Shown here: positions 13,350 through 24,600 of the stretch, piece after piece
Layout of the letters: each line of letters begins with the position of its first letter
Position numbering within the stretch: position 1 is the first letter of the stretch
From: Orthonyx spaldingii
Lineage: Eukaryota > Chordata > Aves > Passeriformes > Orthonychidae
NCBI GenBank assembly: GCA_013397795.1
Contig: VZTJ01003859.1
Span: 112,252-176,251 of the forward strand
DNA: 64,000 bases
Direction of reading: 5' to 3'
Made by a program: the position numbers and the translations under genes
Notes under the pieces: generated by a model
Told to the model about the DNA's origin: nothing
Seen by the model: only the letters and a program-made list of their open reading frames with translations
Databases searched by the model: none

Positions 13350-13645
13350 ACCTCTGCACAGTCACAACTGCCTGAAAGAAGGCTGTATCCAGGAAGGGGT
13401 CAGCCTCTTCTCCCAAGTAATAAGCAATGGGACAAGAGGAAATGGCCTCGAGTTGCCTCAGGGGAGGTTTAGATTGGATATTATGGAAAATTTATTCGCC
13501 TAAAGGCTGCCCAGGGAAGTGGCTGCCTCCATCCTTGGCACCATTTAAAAGATGTGTTGTTGTGGTGCTTGGGGACATGGTGAATTGGACATGGTGGACT
13601 TTAGTGGTGGACTTGGCAGTACTTGGATTCAGTGATCTCATAGTA
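13350..13645 (+). mobile_element. CR1 LINE fragment, degraded
   Basis: This is a second CR1 type, different from the 2340 copy. In order one can read the ORF2 end (CACAACTGCCTGAAAGAAGG, then GTCAGCCTCTTCTCCCAAGT), GGGACAAGAGGAAATGGCCT, GGGGAGGTTTAGATTGGAT, GGCTGCCCAGGGAAGTGG, and the 3' UTR segment TTTAGTGGTGGACTTGGCAG. The expected final block, with its repeated ATTCTATG-type end, is missing or decayed after about 13640. Divergence is clearly higher than in the 2340 copy, so it is older. Confidence 0.88.
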
Positions 13646-16454
13646 TATCCAGCTGAAGTGATCCAAACTTTCCAAAGTGAAATTTTTCTTTGAAAATATT
13701 TGATTCCAGTGCAGGGTTAGATGATAAAGGAGGATTAGTAAAGGAGTTTTTAGATAGATACTGATTTTCTTCCGGTCTCTTCTCTTGCAGTGATATCTGC
13801 AAATTAACAAGTGCCAGTGTCAATTTTGAACCCATGGAAAAGGAAGGAAGCATCTTCTCCAAAGACTTTTGGACACCTGTATCCCCAGCACCCTTATCCT
13901 AAAGCAGCAGTTTCTCTGGTCCTACACTTTTTGTCCCAGGGCCCTCCCCTTGTCATGCCTGGGCCTAGGGGATTCCTCCCAGATGGAGGCAGAGCTGTCA
14001 CCACCTCTGCAGCAGCAGGAATGTCCCAGGACACAGGGTGGTAAGCCAGGACTAAGGGCAAAACAGGACCCAAATGTATGCCTGGTCTCCTTTTGCTGCT
14101 TTGTAATCCTAGTTACAACCTTGATTCATAGTGAAACAATTTGGTGAAGTGAAAAAAAAAAGACTTCCCTGTAAGAAGATTCCTTTTCATTGTCAACTTT
14201 CACACAGTCAGAGGATGAAATTCCCTAGGCAATTAGAGCTTCTAATGTTACAGGCACAAGGTTTGTTTTGAGAAAACAAATACATGTCAGCATTTTTAAA
14301 GTTATTTTTTCAACCTTTAGACACGTTGGCAAGGCATCAATTCAGTGGATTTTTTACTTGAAGGCATATAGACAGGAAAGCACAGTACCAGGTGGGAGTG
14401 CAATATGGTACTTGTCTGTTAATGATAAAGAGCAAAAATGCAAAGCAGCCATAAACCAGACAAAGCAAAAGACGAGAGAGGCATCCACAGAAGTGGGTGT
14501 GTGGCAGTTACCCAAGGACTGGAGATTTCCCTGGTACTAATATCTAAAGTCATTAGCATAAAAGCAGCATTGGTTACGGACATCTGCATAGCTGTGAGTA
14601 GCTGAGGGCTTTTGGTTTGGTTTTTGTTTGCTTGTTTGGTTGGGGTTTTGTACCAAGTCTTGCTTTCCATAGTGGCAGTGGTGTAAAAAAACCACTAAAA
14701 CCAGTTTACAGGGAACTGGATAAACACAGTGTAATAATGACCACTCATGCAGCTTGCACCCTCTGTCTATTAAATGTTAGCCTTGAATTTTTGTAATACA
14801 ACTTAACAAAGATGACTGCATTTAAAATGAAATGTGATCACTCTATGCTTTCATCTCAAAATTCTGCCCTTATTTATGCTAAGTAACCCCTCTGACTCAA
14901 ACTTATTACTGTAAGATGGGCTGTAATGGTAGCCATCAGTGGCAAACATGAGATAGTTCATTTCTAAACAAAAAATTCAGTGTTCCTGAACAATACATTT
15001 GAGCAGTGTGAAACATCCAGCACATGTAATACTTTTTTCAGTCAGCTTGCTGAACCTGTGTTGAACAGGTAAAACATGAAACAAAGAAAATAGCAATCAA
15101 AAAAGGAGAGGCGAGGAGAATTTAACAAATAGTGCTAAAACCAGGAGCTATCAGTTTCATATCTTTTTCCCCTGAAGTGAATCTGTGACGTGCAGAGTCA
15201 ATAGCAGAGGTATTTCCCAAATTCAGCTCCTGACCTTGCAGCTGGACCCTGCCCCTGCACAGCCTCCCAGTGTCCACAGCAGACTTGCAGCCAAGCCGAG
15301 ATGGTTGTGCATACAGATGTGATAAATTGACCAGTGACCTAGATAAGACACATTTCCTAACCCAGAGGGCAGACAGTTTTAAGAACACATTACTGCCTCC
15401 CCTCCACGGGAAAAACTTGCCCCAAAAGGACATCTCTGTGTGGGACAACTGTGGTTTCAGAGCATGGCAGGGGCTGTCATCCAGAGGCAAAGATTGTGCA
15501 TGGCAGCTCTGTGAATGTGGCAAAGAACTGGAGGGAAAATATGAAAAGAAGATGAATCTGTTCAACACTAAACATGTTTATTTCAGCTTCTCTGCAGCTT
15601 CTGAAAAATCACTGAGCAAAACTCCAGGGTATAAATCAAAGTGAGAGAGAGAAAGAAAAATGGCAAGCGAAAGAAAGTCATTACTTTGATTGGCAATGAA
15701 AGATTACTTGGGATCCATAACTGTATCTACCTAGCTCAGCTTAAAGTTCACCATTCTAAACTCCTCAAAAGACTCTCATCTTAAAAACAAAAACTAAACA
15801 AAAAAAAGCCAGTGTTCGTGGAAAATTGTGTAACGACAAGTGGAAGTTTGGGGATTGCCACCTATGCTCACACAACTATGTTTTCTTTACTATTAAATAC
15901 ATACTTTATGTAATTTCAGGCTTTGAAATTTTTCTACTAAGAATTTAAATTGCAGAATAAAGCCTAAAATTATGAACATAAAGACAGCTATCTGATATTA
16001 TTTATATCCTTTCAATTTCATGTTCTTCAGCTACACCTTAGCACAGCCCACTTTACAGTCTAAGGCCAGAAAGTCAGTACTAGGCACACAGTTACACTAA
16101 GTACTGTTCTCACTTGTTCACTATAAGCTCCCTATTTCCTTCTTAAAAGTTGTTTTCAAAAGGATCTGCTTGCATAATTGTGCAGCAACAAGCCCTGGTA
16201 GCCTCAATCCCCAAGAATGTTTTCAATGACCTCTTCCTGCCCAGTTTTTCCATGAGAGAGAGAGAACTGTTGGGAAAAGGGGAGCCAACAGTGTTACCAG
16301 AGGGTAAATGAGTAGACAGATGCAGAATAGAGATTAGTGTTTTAGGAAAGAAAAAAATTTTCCCCCTCCCTGGTGTTACAATTACTTTGAAAACACACCC
16401 TCTCCTTTTAACTTTTCATGTCCTTTTTGTAGGCACTATCAGCAACAAAGTAGA
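13646..16454. other. Unique non-coding DNA
   Basis: No gene is recognised. A T/G-rich low-complexity tract (TTTG-like) lies at about 14609-14652. The overlapping frames at 15122-15644 (148 codons reverse, 124 codons forward) have no domain, no repeat structure and no clear splice borders. Confidence 0.65.
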
Positions 16455-16530
16455 CCATAATTTTAGAAATGAGAATATTAAAGCAGAGGAATGGGCGCAC
16501 AGCGTGGCTGCCAGTATCAAACCCAGACTG
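16455..16530 (-). mobile_element. Probable ancient MIR SINE fragment
   Basis: Read on the forward strand, the segment follows the reverse complement of a MIR core. It has an ATTTTAGAAATGAG block (MIR: ATTTTACAGATGAGG), a CAGAGGA block, then GCACAGCGTGGCTGCCAG and TATCAAACCCAG. The last two correspond to CACACAGC...TGGCAGAGCCAG and ATTCGAACCCAG, including the tRNA-derived B-box side. About 25 bp of the core are missing. MIR is a tRNA-derived SINE older than the mammal-reptile split, so fossils in birds are expected but rare. The match is by eye and could be chance. Confidence 0.45.
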
Positions 16531-18520
16531 TGGGTCAGTCCTGGCGAGGAAGAGGCTGGGCAGCTTTGCAAGGGCAGTGTGAGTCAACACGGCCATTTGT
16601 GGACAGATAAGCGAGTGCAAACAAAGCCAGGGCATCAAAAATGAAATGTCTGCTTCAGAGGGAAGCCGAGCTCACTAACACACACATACCTGTACCACGT
16701 GTCTAGCAAATCAAGATTTGTTTATTTACAGTATCAGTTTTGGTTATGGAGAGCTCTTCAAAAATCTGAGGGCAAAATAACCTTGAGAAGTTCACATTAT
16801 TAAGAATTAATTATTACCCTCTGACAGACTCCATTTATCACCATGAAAACCAGATGCATTAATTAGAGCACTTCTGACATCACAGCAAACCTGTTTCCTT
16901 CATGTTAGATTTTGGTTTAGATTTTGTTCCCAGAGGGACCACAGGAATTGTTAAATGTTCCAAAAAGCAGTTAAAGATTTTCCACTATGATGAATTTAAA
17001 TTTGGGGGTTTTTTTGTCCCTGAATTGGGCTCCATAGTAACCTCTGTCACCAAAGAATTATCTTTGCTAGTGACAGACAAAATTAATAATCAGAGTTTTG
17101 TTTTTAACCCTGTCACCTACAGCACTGATACTGAGGACCAGAGGGTAGATTATTCAGCAATTAACATTATGTGATGTTGCTGAATACAGCATATTTCCTG
17201 TAGCTTGAAAACATGCCACACTGTGACAATGCAGAGTAGGCAGCTTTTAAATTTTGGATTAAATCTTAGTGAAAGTCTCCCATGACTCATTCAACTCCTG
17301 CCATTACCTTATGTATTGTGATAATGGTGTAATGCAAGGTAGGGATTTAAAAGGACAAGAACATAAATCTTTGCGATTGATGGCATTTTGCCATTGCCTG
17401 TGTATCAAGAGGACTGGAGGAGCTTGCTGTGTTACAATTTCCCATCCTAGTAGTAGTAGGAATGCAAAATGAAAACTTTACGTTCAGCTCAAAGCCTGTG
17501 TTTGTCTCCAAGACAAAATTTCCTGTGAGATTAAGACCTACAAAATGTGGTTCCACAGGGAAGAACTCAAAAGTTCTCAGTAACATCCCAAGGAGGCCTT
17601 ACCACTTTGTTAGTCACAATCAGCTGCAAATTCCCCACCACCACTTTGGTTGCATTTTTCTCTGGATGGGAGAAAAAAATCCAGGCAAGTATGATACCCC
17701 AGTGCTCTATAGCTTAACTATTCACCCCAAATGGTCTGCCTCTTTAAATAAAGCACAGGCTGGGACACGCTATCAGCTTCTCAGAAAGCTGAAGGTGGAT
17801 ACATGCCAGGGATTTGTGCAGCTTCCTGGCTTTGCTGATAAAGAAAGGCCACTGCGAGGTAAACCTCTGCTCTTTCCCTGACACGTTTTCCCAGCGGCTG
17901 CCCAGAAAAAAGGGACCTGAGAAGACAAGGAAAGCACGGATCCTGCAGCACCACAGCTCGTTGTCTGCACGGGAGGAAGCCTCTGAAGAGTCCGCCTGGG
18001 CTTGTGCTTCTACATTTAGAAATGTGAGCTTTGAGCCTGAGCATTTGCATCAGCAGGTGGAAAGTATGAGAGAGCACATCTAATGCTGAAAGTTAATGAT
18101 AGCATTTGACCATGTTAACCAGTAAGTGACAAGGCAGGGTCACAGGAGTTAATTATTCATGTAAGTGACTGCTAAAAGAAATGTTTAAGAAATGTTGGTA
18201 GTTTGCACTGACTGCAATGGAAAGTGAGTAATCATTTCAAAGTTTAACTTTGACAGCTCTAAGCAGACCCTTCTGGCTCTTTTTTTTTCTGGTTTTGTTT
18301 TTTAAATCAATATTGTCTGCTTCACAGGCAGAACACTACAAGTTTCACGACAGAAAACACCCTAGCTGGCTAGCACCTGTGACATGAAGACCAGGGCTCC
18401 AGGAGAGAAACAATCTGGTTTAGAGGTGTTCAGCTTTGGGAGAAGAGGGTTCTTCAGCCTCAACTCCCAGCCTCCTGAGTGATGTGACACCACTCTCCCT
18501 AGCTCCCAGTACTTGTGTAT
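16531..18520. other. Unique non-coding DNA with one exon-like frame
   Basis: No known gene is recognised. The longest forward frame, 150 codons (17429-17881), has no domain. The segment contains the candidate terminal exon at 17895-18083, listed separately. The remainder is AT-rich and unremarkable. Confidence 0.6.
17895..18083 (+). other. Candidate terminal exon, unidentified
   Basis: A strong acceptor-like signal, CTCTTTCCCTGACACG followed by TTTTCCCAG, ends at 17894. A frame stays open from 17895 to a TAA at 18081-18083: 62 codons, starting on a codon boundary. The peptide is basic near its start (RLPRKKGPEKTRKAR) and acidic further on (EEASEESA). I recognise no family. There is no support from a neighbouring exon, and a frame of this length is common by chance, so this is a lead and not a gene call. 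Confidence 0.15.
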
Positions 18521-18631
18521 TTAAGTTATAACCTCTTTGGGGCAAACTCTACCTTGTTTGTTCAGTGCCAAGCGCAATCAGTCCCTGCCTGTGACTGATG
18601 TCCCTTGGCAATGCCACAATATAAACACTAA
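18521..18631 (+). mobile_element. Ancient CR1-like/SINE 3' tail fossil
   Basis: The order AACCTCTTTGGGGCAAACTC, TTGTTTGTTCAGTGCCAAGC, GCAATC, TGACTGATGTCCC, TTGGCAATGCCACAATATAAA follows a 3' tail well known from turtles, crocodilians and old amniote repeats. That tail has the form AGCTCTTTGGGGCAGGGAC ... TTTGTACAGCGCCTAGCAC ... CTAGGCGCTACCGTAATA. It ends in an A-rich ATAAACACTAACAAAG. I place it among old CR1/L3-type LINE or derived SINE tails. The family name is uncertain, and divergence suggests insertion long before modern bird orders. Confidence 0.5.
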
Positions 18632-21600
18632 CAAAGACAGACTACTCATATCTGCGTAACCCCAACTGAATACACTGCTTTAAAAATGTCATTATTTTTT
18701 TTGGTGCCCAGATAATTTAAAAAATTCTCAGAAAAAATACTATTACTTCCCTGCCAGAACTGCTAAGCTTCTGTGGGACATAGCTGCATAATTTTAAGAG
18801 CCAAACATTCCACTAGACCTCTTTGTTTCAACAATCAAATACCAGAGAAGGAGGTAATACTGACAATGTATTGCTCTTCTTCTGTATGCTGAACTGTTTT
18901 ACAACTTCTAATCATGATATATGAGTCTGCAATAAAAAAAAAAGGGCAAATATAAACTAACATTTTATAACATTAGAACGTATATACAGCACTCCTCATC
19001 ATTTTAAGAGTACTTAAAATACTTGAGCCCTCAGAGGATTACAGCTATCTGCAGACTGGGACACAGTATGTGTTTGATAAACAGTATTTGAGGCTTGGAT
19101 ATGGACAGGAGTAATTTTTCCAACTTACAGCTTTAATAAGGATAAAACAAAAATAAAGGCACTTTTAATGCATATAGCCCTAATAAGATACTGAAACTAA
19201 AGAGAAGATAGACTTGGAGAACTTAAATATGAAGAATATATTAAGTAAGTGTAAAAATGAAATTTGAGCTGTAAGATGAGAGTCCAACTAAGTGAATGCT
19301 ATTTTTCCTTAAGAAAAAAAGCCTTTGAGGTCATAATTTGGTTATTAAGAAGCATGACTTACGTGAAAACCAGAACCCTCAGTACCCATTGGGGTGGGCA
19401 CTTCACTGGAATACAATCTGTGGGGATACCTCAAAGGGAAGGCTGCAAAATCCTCAGGGAAGTCCAGCAAAATGTCTAGTGAAAGAAAAAAATAATTCTT
19501 CAAAAGAAAACTTTTTGATGTGTGGCACAAAATCCCAGAGGTTGTGGGAACCTCCTATTGGTAGGAAGGCTAGGGGTGTTATCTTACTGGGCTCTCAGAG
19601 ACAAGGAAGTCCACTTGCAAGATGGGTCAACATGCAGGCATGCACAACCCTTTGTTAAATGTTGCTTTGCATCTGTTGCCTGAAATGCCTCTTCAGCAAC
19701 AGAAAATGTTGGGAGAAGGATGGTGGGAGGCAAGGGGCATAAGCATAAAAAGAACCTTTGATGTAACTAATACATGTGAATAAATATAAAAGAACATAAG
19801 AAATTTTGAAGTTAACTGTTGCAAACAATCCAGTGCCAAGTCACCCTACGTTAAGGGTAAACTGGTAAGATAAACATGTAAATTAAAGATTGCAGAAAGC
19901 AGAGGCTTGGTTTTTAAGCCACATTGCTCAAGTCAAGAACAATTTCCTCTCATGTGGTACTTGGATAGAGGGACATGGTAAAGGCAGAGTGGGTGGTTCA
20001 CAGTGTTCACTTTGCTTTGGCATGGGAACCTAGGAAGCCACAACAGTTCTTTGCTTATAAGCTTTCTGTTGCTTTAAGCATGAATGTCCTTTTTGTCCTC
20101 TAACAATCCCATTTTTGTTTTTAGGAAGACAGTCTTAGACACTTTTCTGGACTAGGAATTAAAGTCATCTGACATAGCAGGATGCTGTTCTTCCAAACCT
20201 ACTTTGTGGTGCTCTCTTTTGATGCCATTGCTGGCATCACACAAGCCAGGGTGACTTCAAGCAACTTTACTAATCTGCCTTCATTAACCTATACCAAGAG
20301 TGATAACCAGTGCTAGTATGACTTTTTCAGTTTTTCCTGCACCAGCCTCATACCCTAGGAATAATTTCATCTGGTGGTTACAGATCTTCAGCTCGATCTT
20401 ATGTGTACCAGAGCAGGCAGAATGGATAAAGAGAGGCCCTGCACTATCCTCTCCCAGTTCAGTCCTGCTTATTTTTCTGACTATCTGTACAGGGAAAGTT
20501 TCAGTCAGTTTTGGGTTTTCCTCCCTTCTGTAAACCTACCAGGTTTAGGTAGTGTGGCAGTGATACTTTCAGGTAAGTGTTGGGACTTAGATGTCCCTGA
20601 GCTCCCTTTACAGTCATTGGACATGATTTAGAGGCAACAGTCATACACTTAATGTATTTTTAGGAACTCTGAAGTATCCAGTCTGTCTATATGTCTAGCC
20701 TCCAGCTGCCACTGTAGAAGGATCTTCTGTGGGTCAGCCCTGGGTCACATTTGCCACATCCACATGGATATCTTGGATACCTTAAGTGATTTCAAACAGT
20801 GTGAGATTCCTACCTGTGACAAATAAATGAAGCATCTCTCTCACATCAACTCGTTCTGTCTGTACCTGCTGGTAAGAAACATGTGTTTATCTCACCTATC
20901 TGAGAATGGGATGGTGTGCCCCCTGGGGATTCCTGTCTCTGTCCATTGATTTAATAGGAATTTAGGTGAGTAGATGAGACGTGATGACTAATTTTTAAAT
21001 AGCTATAGTGAGATGAAATGAATCCCATCCATCCTGGCACATGATTAATGTCAGAACAGCAAGCACCTTGCACTTGCTCTTAAATATCGCAATAATTTTG
21101 GTTAGATTTAGTGTTTTTTAAAAAGTGTTCCTGCTTTTATTGAATTGATCCTTGTTAATTATAATCCAATAAATTTAAAAAGAGGATTTAAAGGGTAATG
21201 ATTTATGTGTCTATGTTAAAAAATCAGAAATATTAGACAGCAAGCCAGCAAACTCCTACAGAATTCAGAACATACATTTGAGAAGTGATTTTTAAATCCC
21301 TATGCCAGTCAAGCAGAGGAAAACTATGTACAAGACATACTGCTATATTGTGACAAACCATAAAGAAGCTTTCAGCTATATAGCATCTTGACAAGCTGTT
21401 CAAAAGCGTTTAACTTCACTCTTTACCTTGATAATCAGGTTTCTCTCTTTGCTTCACACATATATTATGCCATATTTAACACACAAAAGGAAAAAAAAGT
21501 AGTAGTTTCTTTAGAGACAACCAACTTTGTCATGATGCATCCCATCACTCTTCCTGTCTTTTATTATAAGAAAAGCATCCTGTACTTGCTTGTATAGCAA

Positions 21601-24600
21601 ACAGATCTTTTCTAGCAGTAGGCCTGATATGTGGAATAGGGACTTACGAGACTGCAGTCCTATGCCTCAGGAATAACTGTGTTAATCTGCCAAAAAACCC
21701 CCAATCAAACAACAAAACAAAACAAATCTCAAACATAACATTTTTTTGTTAAGTTCTGTCTCTCTAAAAATATGGGTTTTCCTTACTTCCTCTGAGCAGT
21801 GTTCACATTAGTGACATAACCTTACTGTTCCATTAATGCTCATAAAACTTTGTAACTGTATTCAAAAAGTACTTACAGACTCAAAAATAGAAATCAGGGC
21901 ATTTCCTATCATAAACAACATTTCTTTTGCAATGTTTGTTCCAGAAGTCTAGTTATTCATTGCTCAGTCACACCTAGCATGGTAGTCTTTCTGGTCAATA
22001 AAAACCTATAAGACCTGTTGATTTTCGTACATTATCTATATCATCTACTTTTCTTAGGTTGCCCTCAAATCACTGTATTTCAGAATAGACACCCACCTAT
22101 GTGCACAAATTCAGTGGAGGTATAATAACTGTGAAACAGGGAAGCGATTCTTTTACTTCAATTTACATATGTACCCTATGCTGTACCTCTTTTTGGAATT
22201 AAAAAAAAAAGTATAAAAATAGACATTAGTAGCAATAGAAACTCTGGATGAAGGGACTAGCTTAAAGAAAATTCATGTGGTTTTGAAGGCACCTATACTC
22301 TTCAGAGGTCAGATATGCTGGTCTCTCCTTGTGTCTTAATAACGAAGCAGTTGACATGTTTCCTGGTAAAAATATCAGCCACTGTACCAAATTCAATCCA
22401 GCACTCTACATACAGTGACAGTGACATCTGATGGGACTTGTGATAGATTATTATGGTCCTCCATCATAACAGTACAGCAAAAATTCAAGGCTGCAATAAA
22501 AATTAATCTGGCCATGAAACTAGTCTATAGGTATTTTCCCCCCGTAACTACTACAACACTGATGTATAGAAGCCATCAAACATGACTTTGTGAGGGTATT
22601 AGATGTACATAAACCTTGTAGAGAGAAACTGATGGTTGCTACAGAAAACTCAGAAACCAACTACTTAAAGGGTGTTTTTTCACATCTCCTGTGTCATTAC
22701 AGATAGTTCCATGAATAAGTGATTCACTTGTAGGGTGTTTTGAAAACCTACTACCAGAGAGCTGGTGATAACACTTCACCTTTTCTACTAAGACTACTGA
22801 TTTGAAGTCTGGCCTGAGTCAAGGAAACTATTCTAATGTAATTGCTTAATTGCTGATTTGAAATAAGTCAGTAGTTTTAGTGAAAACCCTAAAGATGAAA
22901 GTCTTCATTACAGAACCATGTCCATCTCTGATTCCTCTGGATCCTCAGAAAAGGTGAAGGAGCTGAATACCCAGAAGAAACTGGCATCAAGATGGGGAAA
23001 AGCCAGGGGTGTGTGGTGCTGCTGGTGGCAGGGCAGTGTAAGAAGGTACACGTACTGTTGATGGAAGGTTTTTCTCTGAGACTAACCAAAGCAATTAATG
23101 CTACACTCATTCAGTCACACACTGACTTGGAAGTCAAAAGTACTGTCTCCTGCTAAGGAAAGGAATATAACTATAAACATAAAGGGGTGTAAGCTATGTC
23201 CTTGGGTTTTGCCTTCCTCGCTTAATCACGTTTGTATTCTCTGTTTGCAGAGCATCTGTATAATCCATATGTGGCAATAATTTCATGCATAAACTTTAGG
23301 ACGTGCAATGCCATAGAAGTTGAACAAACCTTGTCAATCACCAAACACAGGAAAACCTGTTGGTGGAACAAATTTGCTGCATGCTTTAATTGTAGCCAAA
23401 GAAGCCTAGCTTCCCCTAGATTTGCATGGTTTGCTGTTTAGCTACAATTCTTCCATGCATCTGAATTCTGCTCCAGGTTATATGATGTTTTGTGGTCTAT
23501 CACAACATGGTATATTACCAATTGATATTATGTAATCCACGATGAAAATATTCCCCATAATGTTCCATGACAAATGGAAAGAATTTGGATATCATATTTA
23601 AAACAGTAGAGGGGAAATGGAGTACAGCTTAGCTCTGTGTTTTAAATTTATCCTTTTTGTTAAAGCAAAAGAGGTATATAAATAAAAGTTACCTGAAACT
23701 TAGATTATTCATAAGAGGGACTTAGTGACTTCAGCTCTTCTGAGCTGGCTTGTGCATTTTTTTAACTGCTTCCTATTCATTCTTATTTCTGTAATAAATG
23801 TGCCAGTATATTTTTGGATATGCTTTTATGATATTAAAATCAACCTTCTGGAAAAACAAACTAGAAAACTTTACCCATGTATAATCAGTGAAAACAGCCC
23901 TTTTGACTGCTTAAGGCTGCAATTGCACCATTTTTTTACTTTCTTTTAGCATTCCACATCATGATAGATGCAATGCCAACACAAAGAAAGCTATATGGTC
24001 TCTACTCCAAACAACAGGCATTGCCAAAATTTTCTGTTATTCTACAAATGAGTTTCAAACTCAATGGACATGTGGTTTAAAATAGATTATATAGGTTTTT
24101 AAAATGGTATCCATATATCCTTTCACTGTAATTACTTTAAAATTTCTATCAGCCTTTTCCCAGGGATCTGCTTATGAATATTAGCAATATAGTGTTAATA
24201 CTTTTTGGTTTGGACTTGTTTGTAAGCAGTACTGTGACAGTACTGTAGGAGCATAATTAATTATGATTTTAAATGCATCCAAATATTTTGAAAAAGAAAT
24301 AAATAGATTTGATTACTGCTTATGATCTACTTAATACATATGTAAGTACATGTTTAAACACTTTGCATTTGCAATGGAATTGAGCCTTTTTATTCTACCT
24401 GCAGCTGGGCTATGAACTGAGTGCATAAATAACAGGTGTTCTAGTTTCAGTGACTCATTTCTCAGCTTCCTCAGGGTCAGTTAAGCCACTAAATATTTAT
24501 CAGATGTGCTTACAATATAGGGTCTCAAATCAAAACACTATCCATTTGGAATGCATCATGTTGAGATTAACCATTCTGTTATTTGAATATTTTTCTTCTG

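Noticed and set aside
17429..17881. 150-codon forward frame
   Set aside because: No domain, no clean donor and acceptor pair; splice-like motifs inside it would remove most of it.
18425..18475. GTTCAGCTTTGGGAGAAGAG resembling the CR1 phrase GTTCAGCCTGGAGAAGAG
   Set aside because: No other CR1 landmarks on either side; too short to separate from chance.
19055..19090. GGGACACAGTATGTGTTTGA resembling an L2 LINE 3' end
   Set aside because: Only about 35 bp of loose similarity; not enough to call.
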